A DNA stretch of 64,000 nucleotides from Favolaschia claudopus (lineage: Eukaryota > Basidiomycota > Agaricomycetes > Agaricales > Mycenaceae), in NCBI GenBank assembly GCA_037176885.1, contig JAWWNJ010000113.1, positions 310,001-374,000 of the forward strand, read 5' to 3'. Below, one piece after another: positions 21,822 through 30,778 of the stretch. The translations under genes were made by a program, and so were the position numbers. The notes beneath the pieces were generated by a model. That model ran no database searches. It had not been told where the DNA came from and worked only from the letters and a program-made list of their open reading frames with translations. Every line of letters begins with the position of its first letter. Positions within the stretch are counted from its first letter, which is position 1.

Positions 21822-22319
21822 TGTGAGGGTCGGCTGACCCTCGTTGGGCTAACAGAATTGAGACTTAATGAGGATAGACGAAACCTTACTTTGTGGTATG
21901 ACCTCAACGAAGATGTAGTCTTTATTCTTCAGGAATAATCCTCTAGGCCGAAGCGTATCGAGCTCTATTAAGGATTATTCCTTTCCAATCCGAATCTTTC
22001 GAGATTAGAGAATATCGACTGATTCCGTAGATAAGAGACAATTCAAGCGTAGATTTCGTAGATTGAAATAGAGAGGGGCACACTACACCTCAACCTAGTC
22101 TCCTGTACCTCTATCAGCACCTTACTAAGGTCTGGGGAGGTTCGTTAGGAAACCAGGTGAGAGTTAGGATTGTAGATTGATATTTGTCACGTGAATAGAC
22201 TATCTTATCTACTCCGGATCATCGTAAACAGTAATAGTACAAACAGAAAAAATGAGACGTAGAAGAGGAGTACCATATATTTGTGAGTCCTTCAATGAGT
22301 CTGCAAATGAACCCTTACA
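21822..22319 (-). repeat. 3' LTR
   Basis: 498 bp, identical on reading to the 5' LTR. It contains a perfect 12-bp inverted repeat, AGGAATAATCCT (21,931-21,942) against AGGATTATTCCT (21,971-21,982), which could fold as a hairpin in the transcript. Confidence 0.95.
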
Positions 22320-22340
22320 GAGCCCCCCTACTCCTCATCT
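22320..22340 (-). other. Polypurine tract
   Basis: On the element's sense strand, GAGGAGTAGGGGGGCTC runs up to the start of the 3' LTR. It overlaps the stop codon of the third ORF. This is where plus-strand priming is expected in LTR elements. Confidence 0.7.
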
Positions 22341-25339
22341 ATGTCCAGCTTTGGCTCGAACATTTCCGGCACCAAGACATTGACTACCTTTTCGCACGAC
22401 CAATCCCGAGGAAACGAGTATCGCAACAAGCGCGCCGTATGGTCGAAATCTCCCTGACTAGGGATGACAGCAGGGGCAAACCTGCCCTTGGCTCCAAGAC
22501 GAACGTAGGTCACCCAATCAGGCCTGGTCCGCCATTCGTAACTCTTCTCGATAACTATTTTGTCGCGTAGATGACAGAGCATCTTGTAAGCTCCCGTCGA
22601 CAAGTAACCCCTAACGTGTGGGCTGTACTTCTCCAGAACCGCCTGAGGTGGCCAAAGCGTCTTGTCCGAGCCCGCCGTCTTCCCCTTGATATGACCCAGA
22701 AGCATGCTGACCTCGGCCGGACTAACCTGGTCACAGGTGTAGATTCCGTTATCGCGTCCCAAATTCTCGAGGCGTTTGGTCTTTCCTTTCGCGAATTCAG
22801 AAACCTGCGCACTAGGTCCCTGTACGAAACGTCCCACAATGTCCGGCGCGTAAGTCTCGGCAATGAATTTGCATACCCCGCCCATGGAAACGAAAGCGAC
22901 TGCGTTGGGCCGGACCAGGAGACGGAGCAGTGACTCGAGGTATAATCCATATTGATGTTCTTCACCCAATCCAGCCCAAGTCATGAGCTGGTCAGAATAC
23001 CCAGCGCCGTAAATGGACGGGAGGAGCGAGCGAGATAGATCAGAGAGGGACGCGTCTCGGAACGAGTCTGCCCAAGCCACCGGGATGTAGATTTCAAACG
23101 GCATCCCGTAACGTAGAGCGTACTCGAGCACCGAGCGCATAGTGTTGAGAGCGAGCGGGTACAGCGCGACGAGCGTCTTGAGGCGTAGAAGGGTGCGTGG
23201 GTCTTCGAATACCAAGACTCCTTGATTAAACCATAGCGCTTTCCAGCTTAGCTCCGAATATTCCCCTTGCTCGGGTTCCAATTCGACAATTGCGTGAGCT
23301 TGCCGCGCCAAGGCACTGACGGCTTCTTCCTTCGTGTCGTAGCGGTACGCGGTCCAAGGACGAGTGGTAGAAGATCCGGGAAAAGGAGCTAAGCCGCTTG
23401 CTCTTTTCTCAAGAACTGGGATGTCGTCCAACGCCGACGGAGGCTCAACTGGGATAGGCACGAAAACCTCGTGAATTGAGGACGATGAGATTTCGTACAT
23501 CTCCTGCTCAAAGGAAGGGTCCGAATTTCGCCCACTCGAATCCAAAGTACGTGACGTCTCCACCGATCTGGAGCGCTGCCGACCTTTCCCCTTATCCATC
23601 CGACGAGGACTCAAAGAACGAGAGGAGCGCGGTCCTCTAGCAGCCATTTTCTTAGCCCACTCCCCTCGGATGACCGGACTGCCAGCACGCGAACCTTGCG
23701 GCGAAGGAGGAGGTGAATAGCCTTGAGGAGCGCGAGGCCCCAATCTGTCCTTGAGAGGTGATGGTTCCAAAACTTCTCCGTAGCTACCGGAAGAAGAATC
23801 CTTGAAAGCGATATCCTGTCGATGGTCCTTGCGCGACCTTCCCCTCAGACGAGGTCCCTGTCTAGCGAGTAGTTCACGTATCAGATGACCATTGAAGTTG
23901 TTAAAGATACGGTCAGGACGAGGCGCGTAAAGGTTCTTTGACCTCTCACGGATGCGTGTGGTGGAGTCGTAGTAAAATTCCTTCTCAGGAGGGAAGTCCG
24001 CGTCGCACTTGACGGCAAAGGCAGTTAGCGGGAATTTGTGAACTGGTTCTGGTCGCGCGAAAGGCGGCTCGTCCACTGTGATCGGGTCGTACCGGAATAG
24101 AGTGCACAACGTGCCATGTTCTCCTTCGTGTAGCGCTCCCTTGAATCTTTCCGTATAGGCCCGAATGATATTCCAGTGGTAAAGAGGTCTTGCCCCGTAA
24201 CCGAACTCATCTATCACCTCGTAGTCCCACTCCGGACTAAATTCTTCGATGATCTGTCCTCGCTTCCCTCCTTGGAGGTTTCGAAGATTCCAGTCCGTAA
24301 CCGCTAGCTTGGAGCGCCATACTGGAAAGCTCTTTAGGTCCTGTACTCGGGGGTCCGTTAGGTGCGAACGGGAACGAGCTTTGAGCAGCTCATTGACGTC
24401 GTTATAGTATTCAGGACTGTATCGTAGGAAGCGAGTGTTGCGACGCTCTTTAACGGTCCAGGCGTAATGGAAGGGGATGCGATTGTCCACAAGATGCTTA
24501 AAATTTATCTCGTTCACATCTCGGGAGAGATCGAAGACCATGCCAACTTTGGGGCGCTCGTGCAACCTCAAGCTCATGAGGAATTGCTCGTAATCCCCAG
24601 GCAACTTAGCTTCCTCAACCTTTGCTACAGTCAGGAGCCAGCTCACGAATCCAATCTGACTCTGTAGCGCCATGCGGGCCCTGAAGACCACGTCATCCAC
24701 CTCGGATTCCGACGTCAGCATGGAGGTCAGAGACGGCCCGTTGACCACGTTTGGCAGATCGCCCGTGATACCAGGCAACCTTCCTCTGCGGTAGAAGTGA
24801 GCGTTGGAGACGAATGATCGCCAGATGAACTCGATCTTATGGCTTAAGGAACATATGTTCTTGATCCACTGAGCGTCTATGTCGTATCCGCACCACTGAG
24901 GTGGAATGGGCTCGCCGTCGTCATCGTTTCCAAATCCCTCAGCGTAAGAGTCCTGTATCGACACGTCCGAGTCCGAGAAAGCTATCGCCAAAGGATCCTC
25001 CCAGTCCCGAATAGAGGCGTCGGCCGGCGGGGGTCCAGAGGGGATATAGCCCAGCCAGTGTTGCTGGGGCTTATACCAGAACGCAAAGAGGTCGAAGCCA
25101 ATGTCCTTGAGGACGTCAATCGGAGTCTGGTCTCCCAAGAGATACGGGACAGGGTCGTGGTACTTCGAGAGATGAGAGGAAGTGTCCGAAAATTGAGAGA
25201 AGAAAGAGCAGAAAGCGTCGCTGCCGTTTACAGTCCAAATAGGAACTATGAAGTCTCCAGTAGAATCCTTAAAGTACAATTCGTCCATTTTGAGAGTGGT
25301 ATGTAGGGAATCGTGAAGTCGAAATATTTCGGAAATCAC
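22328..25339 (-). CDS. Third ORF of the Ty3/gypsy element, unknown function
   Basis: Intact frame of up to 1,003 residues between pol and the 3' LTR, on the same strand as gag and pol. A second in-frame Met (MDELYFKDS) at 25288 is an alternative start. I recognise no enzyme domain and see no signal peptide or membrane segment, so it does not look like an envelope protein. The N-terminal half has a region with IPFHYAWTVKERRN. A Ser/Arg/Pro-rich disordered middle (~residues 515-640) follows, and then a second folded region (~680-1000). It ends in an acidic tail (KLDIDEE) at the polypurine tract. The frame is open over 3 kb, which suggests it is under selection. It could be a captured host gene or an accessory gene of this lineage; function unknown. 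Confidence 0.85.
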   Translation of the reverse strand: MISEIFRLHDSLHTTLKMDELYFKDSTGDFIVPIWTVNGSDAFCSFFSQFSDTSSHLSKYHDPVPYLLGDQTPIDVLKDIGFDLFAFWYKPQQHWLGYIPSGPPPADASIRDWEDPLAIAFSDSDVSIQDSYAEGFGNDDDGEPIPPQWCGYDIDAQWIKNICSLSHKIEFIWRSFVSNAHFYRRGRLPGITGDLPNVVNGPSLTSMLTSESEVDDVVFRARMALQSQIGFVSWLLTVAKVEEAKLPGDYEQFLMSLRLHERPKVGMVFDLSRDVNEINFKHLVDNRIPFHYAWTVKERRNTRFLRYSPEYYNDVNELLKARSRSHLTDPRVQDLKSFPVWRSKLAVTDWNLRNLQGGKRGQIIEEFSPEWDYEVIDEFGYGARPLYHWNIIRAYTERFKGALHEGEHGTLCTLFRYDPITVDEPPFARPEPVHKFPLTAFAVKCDADFPPEKEFYYDSTTRIRERSKNLYAPRPDRIFNNFNGHLIRELLARQGPRLRGRSRKDHRQDIAFKDSSSGSYGEVLEPSPLKDRLGPRAPQGYSPPPSPQGSRAGSPVIRGEWAKKMAARGPRSSRSLSPRRMDKGKGRQRSRSVETSRTLDSSGRNSDPSFEQEMYEISSSSIHEVFVPIPVEPPSALDDIPVLEKRASGLAPFPGSSTTRPWTAYRYDTKEEAVSALARQAHAIVELEPEQGEYSELSWKALWFNQGVLVFEDPRTLLRLKTLVALYPLALNTMRSVLEYALRYGMPFEIYIPVAWADSFRDASLSDLSRSLLPSIYGAGYSDQLMTWAGLGEEHQYGLYLESLLRLLVRPNAVAFVSMGGVCKFIAETYAPDIVGRFVQGPSAQVSEFAKGKTKRLENLGRDNGIYTCDQVSPAEVSMLLGHIKGKTAGSDKTLWPPQAVLEKYSPHVRGYLSTGAYKMLCHLRDKIVIEKSYEWRTRPDWVTYVRLGAKGRFAPAVIPSQGDFDHTARLLRYSFPRDWSCEKVVNVLVPEMFEPKLDIDEE

Positions 25340-25444
25340 GAATACCCAGCCAGTAATGCAGCACTACCGAAGCGTATCGAGACGGCTGCAGAACTAGCAC
25401 AGAGTCCAGGGAGGAGAATATTGATGAGATTTGAAAAAAGACTA

Positions 25445-25490
25445 GAGATGCGATACGAGATGAGAGAGAGAGAGAGAGAGAGAGATGAGA
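25445..25490 (-). repeat. GA microsatellite between pol and the third ORF
   Basis: A short (GA)n run in the 240-bp spacer between the pol stop and the third ORF. Confidence 0.7.
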
Positions 25491-25513
25491 GATGAAAGGA
25501 ATAGAAAAGAAAA

Positions 25514-25568
25514 GATCATCGATTATCGATGATCACTTCCGCGAGCGGAGCTCCGCTTCCGCGGAAGT
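25514..25568 (-). promoter_or_regulatory. Cluster of palindromes just downstream of the pol stop
   Basis: On the element's sense strand the pol TGA (25,582-25,580) is followed after 11 bases by ACTTCCGC...GCGGAAGT (25,568-25,535). This stem encloses the palindrome AGCGGAGCTCCGCT (25,557-25,544). Directly after it comes a 21-base palindrome, GATCATCGAT-A-ATCGATGATC (25,534-25,514). These would make strong hairpins in RNA. A role in readthrough, reinitiation, RNA stability or packaging is possible but not shown. Confidence 0.6.
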
Positions 25569-25579
25569 AATTGTGTGAT

Positions 25580-28500
25580 TCATTGTACCCGTTTCGGGCC
25601 GGCGGTCCCTTTGATCCCCTTTTCGTATAAGCGGATCATTTCTGGCGCGTTCTTGAGGTCGCGTCGCGTGTGCCACGAATCGTGTTGAGGGCCGTAGTTC
25701 TTCCATCGCACAAGCCAGACTGGCTGCTTACGCCTTTTGTCATACTTCTTGCCCACCAACTTCTCAACTTCATATTCTTCGGCAGCCAGCGAATAGTCCC
25801 GAGTATCTGGGAGCGTAGTTCTGTCACCAAATTCCTCCGGCGACTCCTTGTAGGGCTTGAGGTGGTCGTAGTTGAAGACTGGGAAACCTGGGTATCTATC
25901 GTCCATTCGGAGGCGGTAAACTTTGGGATTGATCTTCTGTACAACTTCGAAGGGTCCAATCCACCTTTGCACGAGCTTAGCACCTTCACCTTTGGATTCG
26001 ACCCACTCCAACGAGTGTGGATTAACCAACACTCTAGAGCCCACTTTGAACTCTGGCACCGCCCTTCGTCCGCGATTGAAGAATTTAGCTTGGTCGCTCT
26101 GAGCTCTAGCTATGGCCAATCGAGCGTTTTCGCGATGGATGCGCAAGTCCTCCAAGTAAGTACTGGCTTCTTTACGCATCCCTAACCCGCCAGACTCGAG
26201 CCAATCTTTCGGTAGGAGATAATCCAAGGGAGCCTTCGGATGAAATCCATAGAGAAGGAAAAACGGAGCAGACCCAGTTGAGTGATGCACGTTAGCATTA
26301 TAGGAAAACTCTAAGAGTTTTAGCCATTTTGCCCATTCGGTACGATCAGCCGATATGTATGCTCTCAAGAGAGTTTCCAGTTGCCGGTTTACGTTCTCTG
26401 TTTGTCCATCGTGCTGAGGATGGTGAGAGGAAGACAGGGACATTTTCGTCTTAACGGCTGACACCACGCTGTTCCAGAAGTCTGAGGTCCAACGAGGATC
26501 TCGGTCCGCAAATATGCTGTCTGGTAACCCGAATCTAGAGACAATGTGCTCCACGAATAGCTCAGCGAATCCTTGAGCAGTAAGACCCGAAGTAGTTGGG
26601 ATGAATGAAGCATGCTTGGTGAGTCTGTCAACCACCACCAGGATCGCGTTGTATTCGCCAGACCACGGGAGATTAACGATCATGTCCAGTGAAACTGATT
26701 GATATGGGAACAGAGGAATTGGATTAGGAATCAGGTATCCGTGGCGCGAAGGATTCTTGGGCTTGATTTTCTGGCAAATATCGCAAGTGTCACCGAATTC
26801 CTCCAGGTCATTCTTCATCCTTTTCCAGTAAAACTTAGCGCTGATCCTTTGCCATAATCTATCAGGGCTGATATGCGCCGCACCCATAGGGGTTTCATGA
26901 GCCTCTACGATCACGGCGTTACGCTTTGCCTCTGGCACACATAGACGAGGCTGGTAGTCCGCATTCCTAAAGAAGAGAAGTCCTTCTTTGTTCTTGAAGA
27001 AGCGTTGTCCTGGGGTCCAGTTGTCTTCATCCGATGTCGGGTCAGACCATATTCGCCCAAATTCAGAATCCTTCGTGTACTCCTGAACCCAGCGAGCTCG
27101 CTCCGACTCCTCCATGCCAATGTGAATGTTGGGCGGGGGATTGACCGCCCCCCAGTATTCCAGAGTCGGTTCGAGGGTGTCCAGCTTGGATTCATCTTCC
27201 TCATCCGCTGCGTCCGTCTGCACCTCTCTGGGCTCCAAGCCGTTCTGAGCTGGAAGGGACGACTGAGGCGTTGACGTCGCCCCTGTCTCCGTTCTCGGCT
27301 GGCTCTTCGAAGGCTCTTCTGACTTCTTGACATGACGATCGGGTCGACAATACGGGCAGTCAGGGTCATCCAAATCGTGTTTCTTGTGCGTCGCCTTGGC
27401 AATATCCTGCGTATTACCCCCCCCAGTCTCCTCACGCATCACCGGATGTGAGGGGAGATCGTTCTTCGCTTGACTTCTTGTCACCGCGAACGCACTCTTC
27501 TGCCCATCGACTAGATCCTCCACCGAGTACGCCACAAATGTTGCTCTCGCCGCTGGTTCTCTTGACTTCCATTCTTCCTGGATATCGACCAAGTCATTGG
27601 ACATTACGATCGCATTTTCCTCATCAGAAGCAGGCGAGACGAAAGGAGGAGGAGCACGGGGCAGACGGGACAGCGGATCGACGTTAGAGTGAACTCGCCC
27701 GGGTCTGTGTATTATTTCCAGTCCTGGAGCGTAGGCGGAGAATATTGCACCCCAAGCAGCCAACCGGCGATTAGCATTCTCGTATGTCCTTGCCCATTGT
27801 AGCGCTGAGTGGTCGGTCACCAGCAGGATCCGCTCTCCTTCTATGTATGGCTGGAATTTTATCAAACCTTCCTTCGCAGCTAATGCTTCTCTTTCCGTAG
27901 TTGAATATCTCGTCTCAGCTCCCTTGAACGACCGCGACCAATACCCAATGACACGCTCAACGTAAACCGTAGAAGAGTCCAAGCTCTCTCCCCAAGCGGC
28001 GTCGTTGGGACAGTCGTCGACCTTAGACGACAGCTTCGTCACGAGCGAAGGTGGAGGTAAGCCTTCTTTGTAGGCTTTCTCCAATCGTTCATAGGCTCTT
28101 GTACCTTTCAGGTCCCTGACTAGGATAGGCTGAACTTGTTGCAGCGCTGCGCCGGCCGCCTCGTCGGAAGCGTCGGTATACAGTCGGTATGGCTTCCCTT
28201 CGACCGGATGTCCCAACACGGGTGCTCGCTGTAAGGCCAATTTCACCGCTCGAAACGCGTATTCCTCTTCCTCACCCCATGCCCATTTTGTCCCCTTCCG
28301 AAGGAGCTTGAACAATGGAGCACAGAGTCCTGCGTAATAAGGAATGAAAGCGGAAAAATATACTGCCATGCCCAGAAAGGTTTGTAGTTGCGACAGTTTC
28401 CTCGGACGTTCTAGCTCAAGGATCGCTTTGACCTTCTCCAGATGGGTGGACAGTCCTAGTCGCGACACCTTGTGGCCTAGCAGCAACACGGAAGAGTAGA

Positions 28501-30583
28501 ATAAGTGGCACTTTTTCGGTGAGAGGGTGACCCCAGCGTTCTCGATGGCTTCTAATACTTTGTCCAGGTGCTCCAGATGCTCCTCGTAGGTCCTCGAATA
28601 TACGACTATGTCATCTATATAGACGAGACAGAACAACCAGAGGTATGGCGACAACACCCCTTGCATCAGCCTTTGGAAGATCGACGGTCCATTCCTCAAA
28701 CCAAAGGGCATGCGTTTAAATTGGGCGAGTCCACGGTGAGTACGAAAAGCGGTCTTTTCCACGTCCTCTTCAGCTATCTCCAATTGATTAAACCCTGCTA
28801 AGGCGTCTAGAGATGATAACACGGAAGCGCCCGATAGAGCTTGCAGGATTTCCGCTTGACGGGGAAGGGGAAATTCATCCGCAATGGTCATGGCGTTCAG
28901 CTTGCGGTAATCCACACAGAATCGTGGTTTACCGTTCCTGTAAGCAATAACCACAGGAGCGCTCCACGGGCTATTCGAAGGCTCGATCACGCCCTGCTCG
29001 AACCATTTTTCCAGCTGCTCGTCTATCACTTGCCTTTTCGCAGGGGAGCTGGCGTACATGGGAACGGCAATGGGCTCCACTCCCTCTTTAGTTCGGATTG
29101 GCGCCCTCGCTTTCATGTGCCCAAGTCGACCGTCAAAGCCGAAGGCTCTCACTCGCTTCCTCAGCATCGCCCAAGCACGTTCCTTCAGGGATTCTGGAAG
29201 GCTTCCGACGTCGAGCAGATTCTCCATATCTGCTGATGGGTAAACCGTCTCGTCTGGCATAGCGGCTGTTTTGGGGCCGTAGTGCTCGTCCAAATCTTCT
29301 GCGTCTTCCGGGGGTTTACCGCTTTCATCACGAGTGTGTACTCCTTGAAAGCGATTTTCCTCGTCCGGTGGAACTCCCGAGCCGAAATCCGTCCGCACAC
29401 GTACTCCTTCTGCGGAGGCAGCTTGCCTTCGCGGCCCTCTCTCACTCACGGCTTCCTTGCTCCCGCTCGTCGTCTCCGTTGTGGCTTTAGCCTCGACCAG
29501 TCTCTTCATCAAATCCGCCTTCACAGTGAACATATCTCTTTCCTGGGGAGATCTCGCGTGATCGAAGTAGTCTTGGGGGTCAGTTATCGTACCAATGACC
29601 TCACCCTTCCGAATCATGCGTGGTCGGTCGCTCATATTGCTGACTGGGACCATTGGCTTCCTTGCTGAAATCAAGGTGTTTGGAACGGTGAAGAAGGAAT
29701 CGTCCGCATTTGCTAGTAAGTTTCTCTCCACCAGCCAATCCTTGTCCTCGGTAAACTGACCGTCCACTCTCACCAGTTTGCATTCATGGGCTCTTATGCG
29801 ATAGTCTGCACTGGCTCGAATTGTCCTGCCATCCTTCCCTGCTCGTACTTTCCGACGGTGACGTTGAGCCTTCATCCGACGATGGTCCTTAGCCGTTGTT
29901 TTGGATTTAGCATGGATGGTGAGGGCAGCGGATAAAGTACGCATGGCAGATTGTCCTTGGAAAGGGCCAATGCCCGTAGCGTCAATTTCGTATGAAGTGG
30001 CGCGTAGGAGGATTTTCGTTCCCAACTCAAGATTTCGTGAAACTCCCATTTCGTAGTTGAGCTGAAAATCCTCTCCCAGCAAGAGTGGAACGCTCATGCC
30101 CTTAACCACATAGGCTTCTGCTTCTAGCTCTAGGATTTCGTCGGAAACGGTCCTCACGAAGATTTTGATTTTGACATAGCCCTCGATCTTTTGTTCCTTA
30201 TCCGTCACTTGAGCCAAACTCATTCGCCTGCCTTGTCGCACAACTGGTTTCGGGTCCATGGTATTCAAGAATTCCGCAGAAATCAGACTGATGTCGGCTC
30301 CTGAGTCCAGTCGTAAGTCCATTGCGTCTGAATTCAAAGTCCCTATCCATCCTTTTACCGCGAGTACTGACACTCCAGCAGCCGACTCTCCTGGACTTTT
30401 AATTCTTCTCGGACGAATAGCAATTGGTTTTTCTTCGCCAGGAGGAGGGGGGTCCAAGATCTTCTCCGCTTTCGAAACATCCTCATCCGTCGTTTCTCCC
30501 AAGTCAGCACTCTTCTCTTCTAACCCTGAACTCTCCTCCATGAAGTCTGCGTCTTCCAAGATCCCAAACTTCGCTTTAGGCAT
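25580..30583 (-). CDS. Pol polyprotein: protease, reverse transcriptase, RNase H, integrase, chromodomain
   Basis: 1,667 residues from the first Met. Domains in order: retropepsin with LDSGADIS (~92-99); reverse transcriptase with YIDDIVVYS; RNase H with YTDASDEA, an E in TEREAL and VTDHSALQW; zinc-binding HHCC (AHETPMGAAH, CDICQ); integrase core with the D, D, E residues (SLDMI, FADRDPRW, QTENVNR); and a C-terminal chromodomain (VEKLVGKKYDKRRKQPVWLV). The chromodomain marks it as a chromovirus, in which this domain can guide insertion to marked chromatin. The frame has no internal stop. It is in the -1 phase relative to gag and is open upstream to 30,778, so it is probably made as a Gag-Pol fusion by frameshifting. 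Confidence 0.95.
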   Translation of the reverse strand: MPKAKFGILEDADFMEESSGLEEKSADLGETTDEDVSKAEKILDPPPPGEEKPIAIRPRRIKSPGESAAGVSVLAVKGWIGTLNSDAMDLRLDSGADISLISAEFLNTMDPKPVVRQGRRMSLAQVTDKEQKIEGYVKIKIFVRTVSDEILELEAEAYVVKGMSVPLLLGEDFQLNYEMGVSRNLELGTKILLRATSYEIDATGIGPFQGQSAMRTLSAALTIHAKSKTTAKDHRRMKAQRHRRKVRAGKDGRTIRASADYRIRAHECKLVRVDGQFTEDKDWLVERNLLANADDSFFTVPNTLISARKPMVPVSNMSDRPRMIRKGEVIGTITDPQDYFDHARSPQERDMFTVKADLMKRLVEAKATTETTSGSKEAVSERGPRRQAASAEGVRVRTDFGSGVPPDEENRFQGVHTRDESGKPPEDAEDLDEHYGPKTAAMPDETVYPSADMENLLDVGSLPESLKERAWAMLRKRVRAFGFDGRLGHMKARAPIRTKEGVEPIAVPMYASSPAKRQVIDEQLEKWFEQGVIEPSNSPWSAPVVIAYRNGKPRFCVDYRKLNAMTIADEFPLPRQAEILQALSGASVLSSLDALAGFNQLEIAEEDVEKTAFRTHRGLAQFKRMPFGLRNGPSIFQRLMQGVLSPYLWLFCLVYIDDIVVYSRTYEEHLEHLDKVLEAIENAGVTLSPKKCHLFYSSVLLLGHKVSRLGLSTHLEKVKAILELERPRKLSQLQTFLGMAVYFSAFIPYYAGLCAPLFKLLRKGTKWAWGEEEEYAFRAVKLALQRAPVLGHPVEGKPYRLYTDASDEAAGAALQQVQPILVRDLKGTRAYERLEKAYKEGLPPPSLVTKLSSKVDDCPNDAAWGESLDSSTVYVERVIGYWSRSFKGAETRYSTTEREALAAKEGLIKFQPYIEGERILLVTDHSALQWARTYENANRRLAAWGAIFSAYAPGLEIIHRPGRVHSNVDPLSRLPRAPPPFVSPASDEENAIVMSNDLVDIQEEWKSREPAARATFVAYSVEDLVDGQKSAFAVTRSQAKNDLPSHPVMREETGGGNTQDIAKATHKKHDLDDPDCPYCRPDRHVKKSEEPSKSQPRTETGATSTPQSSLPAQNGLEPREVQTDAADEEDESKLDTLEPTLEYWGAVNPPPNIHIGMEESERARWVQEYTKDSEFGRIWSDPTSDEDNWTPGQRFFKNKEGLLFFRNADYQPRLCVPEAKRNAVIVEAHETPMGAAHISPDRLWQRISAKFYWKRMKNDLEEFGDTCDICQKIKPKNPSRHGYLIPNPIPLFPYQSVSLDMIVNLPWSGEYNAILVVVDRLTKHASFIPTTSGLTAQGFAELFVEHIVSRFGLPDSIFADRDPRWTSDFWNSVVSAVKTKMSLSSSHHPQHDGQTENVNRQLETLLRAYISADRTEWAKWLKLLEFSYNANVHHSTGSAPFFLLYGFHPKAPLDYLLPKDWLESGGLGMRKEASTYLEDLRIHRENARLAIARAQSDQAKFFNRGRRAVPEFKVGSRVLVNPHSLEWVESKGEGAKLVQRWIGPFEVVQKINPKVYRLRMDDRYPGFPVFNYDHLKPYKESPEEFGDRTTLPDTRDYSLAAEEYEVEKLVGKKYDKRRKQPVWLVRWKNYGPQHDSWHTRRDLKNAPEMIRLYEKGIKGTAGPKRVQ

Positions 30584-30768
30584 CCTAGCTTCCTCCGCCC
30601 AGTATTCATCCTCGACCTCTTCGATTTGGACTCGCAGGGCTCTTCTGACTGGAGGAGAGCGACAGCGATCCTGGGTATAATTGGGGGTGTCCGGTACGAG
30701 GTTTCCATTGCTGTGTAATTCTTCCGTGTTGGGCTTACATCGATCGCTTCCAGCCTCGATAGCCGTAG

Positions 30769-30778
30769 TTAAAAAGAC
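30769..30778 (-). promoter_or_regulatory. Probable -1 frameshift site between gag and pol
   Basis: The gag stop TAA (30,771-30,769) follows a run of five T. The pol phase is closed by TGA at 30,781-30,779 and is open from 30,778. The two frames overlap by only ten bases, so any shift must happen on the T5 run. Confidence 0.55.

Noticed and set aside
22328..25339. Third ORF as a retroviral-type envelope protein
   Set aside because: There is no signal peptide, membrane anchor or cysteine-rich ectodomain pattern, so I leave its function open.
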